DNA of 64,000 nt from Martinezella dioscoreae (GTDB taxonomy: Bacteria; Pseudomonadota; Alphaproteobacteria; Rhizobiales; Rhizobiaceae): positions 248,001-312,000 of the forward strand of contig NZ_BLAJ01000005.1 of assembly GCF_009176305.1 (NCBI RefSeq), read 5' to 3'. The translations under genes and the position numbers were made by a program. A model generated the notes under the pieces. That model was not told where the DNA came from, ran no database searches, and saw only the letters and a program-made list of their open reading frames with translations. This document shows, one piece after another, positions 33,623 through 52,687 of the stretch. The first letter of the stretch is position 1, and every line of letters begins with the position of its first letter.

Positions 33623-34459
33623 TTACTTCTTGCGCTGATGGCGCGAGCGCATAATCATCTTGTCGGTCGACTTGTTCGACCGCGTACGCTTGCCCTTGGT
33701 CGGCTTGCCCCATGGGGTCACCGGATGGCGACCACCGGAGGTGCGGCCTTCACCACCGCCGTGCGGATGGTCAACCGGGTTCATGACAACGCCGCGGTTA
33801 TGCGGCTTCTTGCCACGCCAACGCGAACGACCGGCCTTACCGTCGTTGATGTTGCCGTGATCCGGGTTCGAAACCGCACCGATCGTGGCAAGGCAGGTGC
33901 CGTGCACGAGGCGCTGTTCGCCCGAGTTCAGGCGAAGGATCGCCATGCCCTGGTCACGGCCGACGAGCTGAGCGTAGGAACCGGCGGAACGAGCGATCTG
34001 ACCGCCCTTGCCCGGCTTCATTTCCACATTGTGGATGATGGAGCCGACCGGGATGAACTGAAGCGGCATGGTGTTGCCAGGCTTCACGTCCACTGCCTTT
34101 TCCGAAGCGATGACCTTGTCGCCCGAAGCGAGACGCTGCGGAGCGAGGATGTAGGCCAGTTCGCCGTCCGTGTACTTCACCAGAGCGATGTAAGCGGTAC
34201 GGTTCGGATCGTATTCGATACGCTCGACGGTTGCTTCGACGTCGAACTTGCGACGCTTGAAGTCGACCAGACGATAGCTGCGCTTGTGACCACCGCCCTG
34301 GAAACGGACGGTGATGCGGCCGGTGTTGTTACGGCCACCCTTGGAGGTGAGGCCTTCGGTCAACGACTTGACCGGCTTGCCCTTGTAGAGCGAGGAGCGA
34401 TCGACAATGACCAGCTGACGCTGGCTCGGGGTCGTCGGATTGAATGTTTTCAATGCCAT
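33623..34459 (-). CDS. rplB: 50S ribosomal protein L2
   Basis: L2 (278 residues) supports the peptidyl-transferase centre. The conserved C-terminal VVMNPVDHPHGGGEG loop with its essential His is present. It lies 11 bases after rplW. Confidence 0.98.
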   Translation of the reverse strand: MALKTFNPTTPSQRQLVIVDRSSLYKGKPVKSLTEGLTSKGGRNNTGRITVRFQGGGHKRSYRLVDFKRRKFDVEATVERIEYDPNRTAYIALVKYTDGELAYILAPQRLASGDKVIASEKAVDVKPGNTMPLQFIPVGSIIHNVEMKPGKGGQIARSAGSYAQLVGRDQGMAILRLNSGEQRLVHGTCLATIGAVSNPDHGNINDGKAGRSRWRGKKPHNRGVVMNPVDHPHGGGEGRTSGGRHPVTPWGKPTKGKRTRSNKSTDKMIMRSRHQRKK

Positions 34460-34470
34460 TTTCTTATTCC

Positions 34471-34764
34471 TCAGAGACCGGTGGAGACGTCGATCGACTG
34501 GCCTTCGGCGAGCGTCACAACAGCCTTCTTCACGTCCTTCTGCTTGCCGACAAGACCCTTGAACCGCTTGGTCTTGCCGAGGCGCAGCAGAGTGTTAACG
34601 GCCGTAACCTTGACGCCGAAGAGCGCTTCGACGGCAGCCTTGATTTCCGGCTTCGTCGCGGTCTTCGCAACGTTGAAAACAACCTGGTTATTGTCCGACA
34701 GCAGCGTGGACTTTTCGGTGATCGCCGGAGAAACGATCACATCATAATGGCGAAGATCCGTCAC
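34471..34764 (-). CDS. rplW: 50S ribosomal protein L23
   Basis: L23 (97 residues) is the docking site for trigger factor and SRP at the exit tunnel. IVSPAITEKSTLLSDNNQVVF and the loop LRLGKTKRFKGLVGKQKDVKK are present. It overlaps rplD by 4 bases. Confidence 0.98.
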   Translation of the reverse strand: MTDLRHYDVIVSPAITEKSTLLSDNNQVVFNVAKTATKPEIKAAVEALFGVKVTAVNTLLRLGKTKRFKGLVGKQKDVKKAVVTLAEGQSIDVSTGL

Positions 34765-35381
34765 TTGAACCGCTCCTCTAGAGCTTCAACTGCAGCCTTG
34801 GACAGCACGAGCTTGCCGCGGCGCAGGATGTCGTAAACGTTGATGCCCTGAACCGGCAGAACATCGATGTTCGGGATGTTCTGGGCTGCGAGCTTGAAGT
34901 TGCTATCGAGCTCAGCACCGCCGATGAACAGAGCGTTCGTCAGGCCGAGCGTCTCGAAAGCGCCAGCGAGTGCCTTGGTCTTGGCTTCGGTAGCGACGAG
35001 ATTGTCGATGACAATCACGTCTTCAGCCTTGAACTTGGCAGAGAGAGCGTGACGCAGGCCGAGGGCGCGAACCTTCTTCGGCAGATCATGCTCGTGGCTG
35101 CGAGCGACCGGGCCGTGAGCCTTACCACCGCCGCGGAACTGCGGAGCGCGAGCCGAATGGTGACGAGCGCGGCCCGTACCCTTCTGCTTGTACATCTTGG
35201 CACCGGTGCGCGCTACGTCTGCGCGGCCCTTGGCCTGATGCGTGCCCTGCTGCTTCTTGGCAAGCTGCCAGCGAACGACGCGAGCGAGAATGTCTTCACG
35301 CGGCTCGAGGCCGAAAATCGCATCAGAAAGGGAAACCTTCCCGGCGTCTTTGCCCTCAAGGGTCTTGACGTTGAATTCCAT
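34761..35381 (-). CDS. rplD: 50S ribosomal protein L4
   Basis: L4 (206 residues) lines the exit tunnel. The tunnel loop (KMYKQKGTGRARHHSARAPQF, given here only as the region near residues 60-80) looks wild-type. In E. coli L4 autoregulates the S10 operon; whether this applies here is unknown. ATG 35381 (MEFNVKTLEGKDAG) is used; the frame extends to 35471. It lies 13 bases after rplC. Confidence 0.97.
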   Translation of the reverse strand: MEFNVKTLEGKDAGKVSLSDAIFGLEPREDILARVVRWQLAKKQQGTHQAKGRADVARTGAKMYKQKGTGRARHHSARAPQFRGGGKAHGPVARSHEHDLPKKVRALGLRHALSAKFKAEDVIVIDNLVATEAKTKALAGAFETLGLTNALFIGGAELDSNFKLAAQNIPNIDVLPVQGINVYDILRRGKLVLSKAAVEALEERFK

Positions 35382-35394
35382 TGGTTTGGCTCCC

Positions 35395-36036
35395 TTACTT
35401 CGCTGCCGACTTGACGGCGTCGCGCACGATGATCCAGGCGCCCTTGGAGCCGGGAACCGCACCCTTGACAAGGATCAGACCGCGATCTTCATCGGTCGAT
35501 ACCACTTCAAGGTTCTGCGTCGTGACGCGGGTCTGGCCCATGTGACCAGCCATCTTCTTGTTCTTGAACACCTTGCCCGGGTCCTGGCGCGAGCCGGTCG
35601 AACCGTGCGAGCGGTGCGAAACCGACACACCGTGCGTGGCGCGCAAACCGCCGAAGCCGTGGCGCTTGATGGCGCCGGCAAAGCCCTTACCGATCGTCGT
35701 GCCGGTCACGTCGACGAGCTGACCCGCCGTGAAGTGACCTGCGTTGAGCTCGGTGCCAACTGCGAGCAGATTGTCTTCCGTGACACGGAATTCTGCGAGC
35801 TTGGCCTTCGGCTCTACGCTTGCGACGGCGAAATGGCCGCGAAGAGCCTTCGTCGTGTTCTTAACTTTAGCCTGGCCGGCACCGAGCTGAACTGCGGTGT
35901 AGCCATTCTTTTCAACTGTGCGCTGGGCTACGACCTGGCAGCCTTCCATACGCAATACGGTAACCGGGACATGCTCGCCGGCGTCGTTGTAGACGCGGGT
36001 CATTCCCACCTTTTGTGCAATCACACCTGAACGCAT
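35395..36036 (-). CDS. rplC: 50S ribosomal protein L3
   Basis: L3 (213 residues) reaches the peptidyl-transferase centre with its long loop. MRSGVIAQKVGMTRVYNDAG and the loop HGSTGSRQDPGKVFKNKKM, including the Gln that is N5-methylated by PrmB, are present. It lies 39 bases after rpsJ. Confidence 0.98.
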   Translation of the reverse strand: MRSGVIAQKVGMTRVYNDAGEHVPVTVLRMEGCQVVAQRTVEKNGYTAVQLGAGQAKVKNTTKALRGHFAVASVEPKAKLAEFRVTEDNLLAVGTELNAGHFTAGQLVDVTGTTIGKGFAGAIKRHGFGGLRATHGVSVSHRSHGSTGSRQDPGKVFKNKKMAGHMGQTRVTTQNLEVVSTDEDRGLILVKGAVPGSKGAWIIVRDAVKSAAK

Positions 36037-36075
36037 CGGTTCAATCCTTCTCACTCAGCTCGAGGACCGGAGGCC

Positions 36076-36384
36076 TTAGAGCTTGATCTCAACATCGACA
36101 CCGGCGGCGAGATCAAGCTTCATCAGCGCGTCTACCGTCTGCGGGGTCGGGTCAACGATGTCGAGGAGGCGCTTATGCGTGCGCATCTCGAACTGCTCGC
36201 GGCTCTTCTTGTCGATGTGCGGGGACCGGTTTACCGTAAACTTCTCGATACGAGTCGGAAGCGGAACGGGGCCCCGGACGCTTGCACCGGTGCGCTTCGC
36301 CGTCGACACGATCTCGCGCGTGGAAGCATCGAGAATCCGGTGATCGAACGCCTTCAGGCGAATGCGGATATTTTGGCCGTTCAT
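36076..36384 (-). CDS. rpsJ: 30S ribosomal protein S10 (NusE)
   Basis: S10 (102 residues) serves in the 30S head and as NusE, linking NusG and RNA polymerase in antitermination. MNGQNIRIRLKAFDHRILD and RSPHIDKKSREQFEMRTHKR are conserved, with the tetracycline-related Val in GPVPLPT unchanged. It opens the S10 unit, 308 bases after tuf1. Confidence 0.98.
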   Translation of the reverse strand: MNGQNIRIRLKAFDHRILDASTREIVSTAKRTGASVRGPVPLPTRIEKFTVNRSPHIDKKSREQFEMRTHKRLLDIVDPTPQTVDALMKLDLAAGVDVEIKL

Positions 36385-36692
36385 TCGACGTTATCCTTGT
36401 GTTTGTTATCTCGCGTGCCCTTCGAAAAGGCACGGTTTGTTCTGTTTCCTAAGGCGGACCACCGGTTTCAAAGATCGAGAGGGACGCCGGCTACGGCATC
36501 CCCATCCACTCTTTAGGCCTTTCGGCCCACCTTATTGTTAATTTCATTGGCCGCTTCGTCATCCGAAGCAGCGCGCAAATCGCGCTCGCGCGCCATTTGC
36601 AACATTTCTATGTCATAAGCAAGCGGCTAGAGCCGCTTGCATCATAATATTGTCATCGAATCGGCCACTCGGATGGAGTGGCCGTCTTCGAA
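36385..36692 (-). promoter_or_regulatory. tuf1-rpsJ intergenic region with tandem hairpins
   Basis: These 308 bases hold four hairpins: CGGCCACTC/GAGTGGCCG (36662-36684), GCAAGCGGCT/AGCCGCTTGC (36619-36640), GGCC-TTTC-GGCC (36516-36527) and GGGACGCCG/CGGCATCCC (36481-36502). The first two could slow or end tuf1 transcription; the last two would lie in an rpsJ leader. A 30-codon open frame (36605-36513) also lies here. No strong promoter was identified by eye. Confidence 0.45.
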
Positions 36693-37868
36693 TTACTCGA
36701 CGATGGAGGCGACGATGCCTGCACCGACGGTGCGGCCGCCTTCGCGGATCGCGAAGCGCAGCTTTTCTTCCATCGCGATCGGAACGATCAGCTCGACGTC
36801 AACCGTGACGTTGTCGCCCGGCATAACCATTTCCGTGCCTTCCGGAAGCGTCACGATGCCGGTCACGTCAGTCGTACGGAAGTAGAACTGCGGACGGTAG
36901 TTCGTGAAGAACGGCGTATGACGGCCGCCTTCTTCCTTCGTCAGGATGTAGGCTTCGGCCTTGAACTTCTTGTGCGGCTTGACAGAACCCGGCTTGCACA
37001 GGATCTGACCACGCTCGACGCCGTCACGGTTCACACCACGGATCAGCGCACCGATGTTGTCGCCGGCCTGACCCTGGTCGAGCAGCTTGCGGAACATTTC
37101 AACGCCGGTCACCGTCGTCTTCGACGTCGGACGAATGCCGACGATTTCGACTTCTTCACCAACCTTGATGATACCGCGCTCGACGCGGCCCGTCACAACC
37201 GTACCACGGCCCGAGATCGAGAACACGTCTTCGATCGGCATCAGGAACGGCTGGTCGATCGGACGCTCAGGCGTCGGGATGTAGGCGTCAACCTGAGCCA
37301 TCAGCTCGCGGATCGCGTCTTCGCCGATCTTCTTGTCCGAATCTTCAAGAGCAGCAAGCGCCGAACCCTTGACAACCGGGATGTCGTCGCCCGGGAAGTC
37401 GTAGGACGACAGAAGTTCGCGAACTTCAAGCTCGACGAGCTCGAGAAGCTCAGCGTCGTCAACCTGGTCGACCTTGTTCAGGAACACGACGATTGCCGGA
37501 ACGCCAACCTGGCGGGCGAGCAGGATGTGCTCGCGCGTCTGCGGCATCGGGCCGTCGGCAGCAGAGCAAACCAGGATCGCGCCGTCCATCTGAGCGGCAC
37601 CCGTGATCATGTTCTTCACGTAGTCGGCGTGGCCGGGGCAGTCAACGTGCGCATAGTGACGGTTCGGCGTCTCGTATTCAACGTGGGCCGTCGAGATCGT
37701 GATGCCACGAGCCTTCTCTTCCGGAGCCGCGTCGATTTGGTCATACGCCTTGAACTCGCCGAAGTACTTCGTGATCGCTGCCGTCAACGACGTCTTGCCG
37801 TGGTCAACGTGACCGATCGTCCCGATGTTAACGTGCGGCTTATTGCGCTCAAACTTACTCTTTGCCAT
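36693..37868 (-). CDS. tuf: Elongation factor Tu, copy 1
   Basis: EF-Tu (391 residues) delivers aminoacyl-tRNA to the ribosome. The G motifs are GHVDHGKT (P-loop, 19-26), DCPGH and NKVD. Domain III and the kirromycin region look intact. It lies in the classic rpsL-rpsG-fusA-tuf order, 66 bases after fusA. It differs from the second copy at one residue, Ile233 here against Val233. Confidence 0.98.
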   Translation of the reverse strand: MAKSKFERNKPHVNIGTIGHVDHGKTSLTAAITKYFGEFKAYDQIDAAPEEKARGITISTAHVEYETPNRHYAHVDCPGHADYVKNMITGAAQMDGAILVCSAADGPMPQTREHILLARQVGVPAIVVFLNKVDQVDDAELLELVELEVRELLSSYDFPGDDIPVVKGSALAALEDSDKKIGEDAIRELMAQVDAYIPTPERPIDQPFLMPIEDVFSISGRGTVVTGRVERGIIKVGEEVEIVGIRPTSKTTVTGVEMFRKLLDQGQAGDNIGALIRGVNRDGVERGQILCKPGSVKPHKKFKAEAYILTKEEGGRHTPFFTNYRPQFYFRTTDVTGIVTLPEGTEMVMPGDNVTVDVELIVPIAMEEKLRFAIREGGRTVGAGIVASIVE

Positions 37869-37934
37869 TTTCGGCTCTCCGTTTTCCTGTCCCCTGAGGG
37901 ATCAATTCTTGTTATCGGTCAATTGGTATTCCGG

Positions 37935-40034
<2,100 letters not shown>

Positions 40035-40064
40035 TGTGGACTGCCTTTCCGAAACCGTTCGGGA

Positions 40065-40535
40065 TTACCAGCGATAATGCGAGAACGCACGGTTGGCATC
40101 AGCCATCTTGTGCGTGTCTTCGCGCTTCTTGACGGCAGCGCCGCGGTTGTTGGAGGCATCGAGAAGTTCGCCGCACAGACGGTCGATCATCGTCGTCTCG
40201 TTACGCTTGCGAGCAGCGGTGATCAGCCAGCGGATGGCCAGAGCCTGGCGACGCTCAGGACGCACATCCACCGGAACCTGGTACGTAGCACCACCAACGC
40301 GGCGCGAGCGGACTTCAACGTGCGGAGCGATGTTATCCAAAGCCTGATGGAACACGCCGAGCGGTTCCTGCTTTGCCTTGCCCTGCACGGCGTCAAACGC
40401 GCCATATACGATGTTTTCCGCTACGGACTTCTTGCCGTCCAGCATGATGGCATTCATGAACTTGGTAACAACCAGATCGCCGAACTTCGGGTCCGGATTG
40501 ATCTCGCGCTTTTCTGCTCTATGACGTCGGGACAT
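40065..40535 (-). CDS. rpsG: 30S ribosomal protein S7
   Basis: S7 (156 residues) nucleates the 30S head. MSRRHRAEKREINPDPKFGD and RRVGGATYQVPVDVRPERRQ are conserved. In E. coli S7 represses the str operon from the rpsL-rpsG spacer; the spacer here is 81 bases. Confidence 0.98.
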   Translation of the reverse strand: MSRRHRAEKREINPDPKFGDLVVTKFMNAIMLDGKKSVAENIVYGAFDAVQGKAKQEPLGVFHQALDNIAPHVEVRSRRVGGATYQVPVDVRPERRQALAIRWLITAARKRNETTMIDRLCGELLDASNNRGAAVKKREDTHKMADANRAFSHYRW

Positions 40536-40616
40536 GTAACTTCTCGTCTCTCAACTGTTGCGACGCTTAACCACGCGGAGAACCTCGCGCAGCGCCGGAT
40601 TATCTAAAAATCCGAA

Positions 40617-40988
40617 TTACTTCGGACGCTTTGCACCGTACTTCGAACGGCGCTGCTTGCGGTTCTTGACACCCTGGGTATCGAGAACGCCGCGGATGAT
40701 GTGGTAGCGAACACCCGGAAGGTCCTTAACGCGGCCGCCACGGATCATGACGACAGAGTGTTCCTGAAGGTTGTGACCTTCACCGGGGATGTAACCAATG
40801 ACTTCGAAGCCGTTGGTCAGGCGGATCTTTGCGACCTTACGCAGAGCCGAGTTCGGCTTCTTCGGCGTCGTGGTGTAGACGCGGGTGCAAACGCCGCGCT
40901 TCTGCGGGTTCTCCTGAAGAGCGGGAACCTTGTTACGCTTTACCTGCGCCTGGCGAGGCTTGCGGATCAGCTGGTTTACGGTAGGCAT
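40617..40988 (-). CDS. rpsL: 30S ribosomal protein S12
   Basis: S12 (123 residues) guards decoding. The streptomycin-related lysines are wild-type ([11 protein letters not shown] and [13 protein letters not shown]), so no ribosomal streptomycin resistance is predicted from this gene. It opens the str unit; a candidate promoter lies 263 bases upstream. Confidence 0.98.
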
Positions 40989-41496
40989 TCAACCATCCCT
41001 TGTAAATCTATCTCGACACCCTTGCGGGCATGACTTTCGCCGTCACCGGCACGACACACGTTCGTCTCAATGCGCAAAACGTGGCCCGATCCGCTCTCGC
41101 AGATGGACCACAGAAAAGCAGAGGACACCGAAGGTGGCGTCGTGCGAGCAGCATTCGTGTCTTCAACGTGCGTTTAGAACCTTGTTTGAGGTGAACTCCA
41201 GGGCGCGTCGCCCCGAATAGCCATGCCTCACATGGGTTCCGATGGCGGCGGTACTACTGGTTTCCCACCGGTTCGTCAAGGCCGGTTAAGAAATTATCTT
41301 TGTCATAAAGCCCGGAAACCCCGGCCAAACCAGCCATTTGGCGCATTGGATAGGGAAATGCCGCCCCTTCGGCAAGATGGACTTTGGTATTTCGGCAAAA
41401 TCCCTATAAGGAATCACGGAAGAACATTTCCATCTGACGGACCCACGCGGCGAAAAGGAATCGCCGGGTCGATTCGATACTCCCGAAGGAAGATCC
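40989..41496. promoter_or_regulatory. Divergent intergenic region rpsL / orphan gene
   Basis: These 508 bases separate rpsL from the plus-strand orphan gene at 41497. A minus-strand promoter candidate is described separately. For the plus strand, TTGGTA (41384-41389) and TATAAG (41405-41410) are a possible pair, but the 15-base spacing is poor. The plus-strand open frame 41223-41519 overlaps the orphan start and does not look coding. Confidence 0.4.
41251..41279 (-). promoter_or_regulatory. Candidate promoter of the str operon
   Basis: On the minus strand, CTTGACG (-35, TTGACG at 41274-41279) and TAGTAC (-10, 41251-41256) are 17 bases apart, close to the rhizobial CTTGAC-N17-CTATAT consensus. 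It would give an rpsL leader of about 250 bases. Confidence 0.5.
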
Positions 41497-41790
41497 ATGA
41501 TTACTGCGCCAGACAATGACAACAATTCCGACGGCCCCATGGTCTTCATCATCATCGGCAAGGGTTATGAGACCGATGGCGGCGAAGGCACCGACCTGCA
41601 CGTCATGCTGAAAGCGCCCGACGATGATACCGCCGTGCGCGAGGCACTGAACGCTCTTGCCGAAGAGGGCTTCATCGAGGCCGACCTCGACCAGATCGGA
41701 CTCCTGACGGATATTCCGGACGAGGAACCGCATGCCTCCGCCTATCAAGGCGCACTCGAAGGCGAAGTCGCAATCATCCGCTTCCGCTGA
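41497..41790 (+). CDS. Small acidic conserved-looking hypothetical protein
   Basis: This 97-residue soluble acidic protein contains GPMVFIIIGKGYETDGGEG, then LHVMLKAPDDDTAVREALNALAEEGFIEADLDQIG and ends EVAIIRFR. The layout (strand, two helices, strand) suggests a small alpha-beta fold. It has coding-like codon use, a GGAAGA ribosome site and a shared bidirectional terminator with rpoC. It is the only plus-strand gene inside the ribosomal cluster. I recognise no family. Confidence 0.7.
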   Translation: MITAPDNDNNSDGPMVFIIIGKGYETDGGEGTDLHVMLKAPDDDTAVREALNALAEEGFIEADLDQIGLLTDIPDEEPHASAYQGALEGEVAIIRFR

Positions 41791-41847
41791 TCGGACAACC
41801 GTCTGAGGAAGGCGGCCCCCCTCACCTTGCCGATTTCATTATGCACA

Positions 41848-41887
41848 AAAAGAAACCGCCCGGATCGCTCCGGGCGGTTTTGATTTT
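41848..41887. terminator. Bidirectional terminator of rpoC and the orphan gene
   Basis: A perfect 12-bp stem AAACCGCCCGGA/TCCGGGCGGTTT (41853-41864/41869-41880) has a TCGC loop. T-rich sequence follows on the plus strand (TGATTTTTG) and on the minus strand (CTTTTTGTG), so it serves both convergent genes. Confidence 0.9.
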
Positions 41888-41904
41888 TGTCAATTCAGAC
41901 CAGC

Positions 41905-46113
<4,209 letters not shown>

Positions 46114-46251
46114 GCCTATCTCCTTTAGGGGCGAAACGCCCTCGAATTGCGTGCAGTGCCGGCAAATCCCGGGAACCGGACTGACGCTTTAAAACCGCCT
46201 TGCGGCGCCATGCATCCAAAGGGACGCCAACGGCGCTGCAATATTCCAAGC

Positions 46252-46278
46252 GGTGCGCGCTGACCGACAGCGCGCACC
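46252..46278 (-). other. Perfect hairpin in the rpoB-rpoC gap
   Basis: An 11-bp stem GGTGCGCGCTG/CAGCGCGCACC with a 5-base loop lies 12 bases after the rpoB stop. No T-run follows. RNA processing, stability or translational pausing is more likely than termination because rpoC must be expressed. Confidence 0.6.
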
Positions 46279-46289
46279 CTGACAGGCTA

Positions 46290-50432
<4,143 letters not shown>

Positions 50433-50594
50433 CGTCGCTCCTTTAAAATCCTGCACCCGGGCCTGCAACGGATGGGAACCGCTGGCCAGGCGACCCCATC
50501 AATCAATGAGTAGTTCAATCTCGTCTATCTAACCGAAAACCGCTCAGCCGGATTGCGTCGCGGTTCGGTTTGAGACCATCCTCTTGAAGAACCC

Positions 50595-50680
50595 ATTACC
50601 CAAAAGCCGTTTTGCCCGCGGCTTTTGGGTAATTCGTTCAGAAAAACGGCAAATGGGAGGTAGCAAAAAGCCACCTCCCA
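50595..50680 (-). promoter_or_regulatory. Two hairpins between rplL and rpoB (attenuator/processing site candidate)
   Basis: The first hairpin met by transcription is TGGGAGGTGGC/GCTACCTCCCA (50654-50680) with one mismatch and a loop of T's. The second is a perfect 15-bp stem ATTACCCAAAAGCCG/CGGCTTTTGGGTAAT (50595-50633). E. coli has a partial terminator and an RNase III site at the same place, which sets the L7/L12 to beta ratio. Confidence 0.6.
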
Positions 50681-50694
50681 AAGCAGTTTCAAGC

Positions 50695-51078
<384 letters not shown>

Positions 51079-51136
51079 TTTAGTAGTTCCTTTTGTTCGG
51101 TTCGAACTGGTTGGTTATGAACAGCGAAAAACCGCC

Positions 51137-51655
51137 TTACGCGGCTTCGTCCTTCTTGGCGTAGGCCGAGAACACGCGAGCAAGCTGGCTTGCCGGCGCT
51201 GCAACAACACCTGCGATGCGGGTAGCCGGAGTCTGGATCATGCCCAGCAGCTTCGCGCGCAGCTCGTCCAGCGAAGGCAGGGTCGCGAGCGACTTGACAC
51301 CTTCGGCGTTGAGCGTTGTTGTTCCCATGGCGCCGCCCAGAACAACGATCTTATCGTTGGTCTTGGCGAAATCCACGACGACCTTCGGAGCGGTAATCGG
51401 GTCATTGCTGTATGCGATCAGCGTCTGACCGGTGAAGAGATTGGAAATCCCTTCCGCATCCGTGCCCTGAAGAGCAATTTTGGCCAGGCGGTTCTTCGCG
51501 ACTTTGACGGTGCCGCCAGCAGCGCGCATCTTGGAACGAAAATCGTTCATCTGAGCGACTGTAGCACCAGCATAGTGGGCCACGACAACCGAGCCCGAAG
51601 CCTTGAAGACTTCGTTCAGTTCCGTGACGAATTCGCGTTTTTCCGCTCTTTCCAC
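51137..51655 (-). CDS. rplJ: 50S ribosomal protein L10 (GTG start)
   Basis: L10 (172 residues) anchors L7/L12 and autoregulates its operon in many bacteria by binding the leader. ERAEKREFVTELNEVFKASG and the variable C-terminal helices for L12 dimers are present. The start is GTG 51655 with CTGGAG 8 bases upstream. A roughly 330-base gap with several hairpins precedes it. Confidence 0.97.
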   Translation of the reverse strand: MERAEKREFVTELNEVFKASGSVVVAHYAGATVAQMNDFRSKMRAAGGTVKVAKNRLAKIALQGTDAEGISNLFTGQTLIAYSNDPITAPKVVVDFAKTNDKIVVLGGAMGTTTLNAEGVKSLATLPSLDELRAKLLGMIQTPATRIAGVVAAPASQLARVFSAYAKKDEAA

Positions 51656-51984
51656 TGCTTTTCTCCAGTTGACAGGACCGGGTTAGCGGGCCTGCCGGGT
51701 TGCCTTTTGCCTCCTGGGATCAATGAGATCCCAAGCGACGCTTGAGGATCCTGTCCCCTCGCGCTCGAGCCTGACGGCTCCAAGGCACAAGGCATCCAAG
51801 GCTCGAACCGAGTTCATCGAAGCGAAGCTTCTTCAAAATTCGGGTCTTACCCGTCTCATGCAGGCTTGAGTGATTAAGGGATAACCACCTGCAATCTCGG
51901 ACAGGAATTCCGGATTTCTCCGGAAATCCCGGCCCCGAAAGGCCGGGAATTCTTAAATGCCGGGCACAAAGCCCGGCATAATCA
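51656..51984 (-). promoter_or_regulatory. rplA-rplJ intergenic region: terminator cluster and L10 leader
   Basis: Going downstream from rplA, three hairpins come within 75 bases: ATGCCGGGC/GCCCGGCAT (51957-51979), AATTCCCGGCC/GGCCGGGATT (about 51924-51952) and TTCCGG-AGAAATCCGGAA (about 51907-51924). Nearer rplJ lies TGGGATC/GATCCCA (51715-51733). The first group probably ends or processes the rplKA transcript. The rest should be the L10(L12)4-binding leader known for rplJL operons. No exact promoter could be named. Confidence 0.6.
51957..51979 (-). terminator. Terminator-like hairpin after rplA
   Basis: A perfect 9-bp stem ATGCCGGGC/GCCCGGCAT with a 5-base loop begins 5 bases after the rplA stop and is followed on the minus strand by TTAAGAATT. 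The T-run is short, so readthrough to rplJ is likely. Confidence 0.55.
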
Positions 51985-52683
51985 TTAGGCGCTCGGCGCC
52001 GTAACCGTCGACGGCTCGATCTTGACGCCCGGCCCCATGGTCGAGGAGATCGCTACGCGCTTGACGTAGTTGCCCTTGGCGCCAGCCGGCTTAGCCTTGA
52101 TGACGGCGTCGGCGAAAGCGCGGATGTTTTCTTCCAGAGCCTTGGCGTCGAAGGAAGCCTTGCCGATACCGGCATGGACGATACCAGCCTTCTCGACGCG
52201 GAACTCGACAGCGCCGCCCTTGGAAGCTTCAACAGCACCCTTGACGTCCATCGTAACCGTACCGACCTTCGGGTTCGGCATCATGCCGCGCGGGCCGAGA
52301 ACCTTACCGAGACGGCCGACGAGCGGCATCATGTCCGGGGTGGCGATGCAGCGATCGAAATCGATCTTGCCGCCCTGAACGATTTCGACCAGGTCTTCCG
52401 CACCGACGACGTCAGCGCCGGCAGCCTTGGCTTCGTCAGCCTTGGCGCCACGAGCGAAGACGGCAACGCGAACCGTACGGCCGGTGCCGTTCGGCAGGTT
52501 GACGACGCCGCGAACCATCTGGTCGGCGTGACGCGGATCAACACCAAGGTTCATCGAGATTTCGACGGTTTCGTCGAACTTGGCGACGGCACGTTCCTTG
52601 ACCATGTTGATGGCCAGATCCAGAGCATAGAGCTTGGTCGGATCAACGCCTTCACGAATCTTCTGAATACGCTTTGCTACCAT
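51985..52683 (-). CDS. rplA: 50S ribosomal protein L1
   Basis: L1 (232 residues) forms the mobile stalk at the E site and in E. coli represses rplKA translation. MPNPKVGTVTMDVKGAVEASKGG (region near 130-150) and the GKASFDAKALEEN segment are typical. It lies 4 bases after rplK. Confidence 0.98.
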   Translation of the reverse strand: MVAKRIQKIREGVDPTKLYALDLAINMVKERAVAKFDETVEISMNLGVDPRHADQMVRGVVNLPNGTGRTVRVAVFARGAKADEAKAAGADVVGAEDLVEIVQGGKIDFDRCIATPDMMPLVGRLGKVLGPRGMMPNPKVGTVTMDVKGAVEASKGGAVEFRVEKAGIVHAGIGKASFDAKALEENIRAFADAVIKAKPAGAKGNYVKRVAISSTMGPGVKIEPSTVTAPSA

Positions 52684-52687
52684 GGTC

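Noticed and set aside
41223..41519. A 98-codon plus-strand frame before the orphan gene
   Set aside because: It overlaps the orphan's start, is rich in Arg/Pro/Gly without fold-like pattern, and has no good ribosome site.
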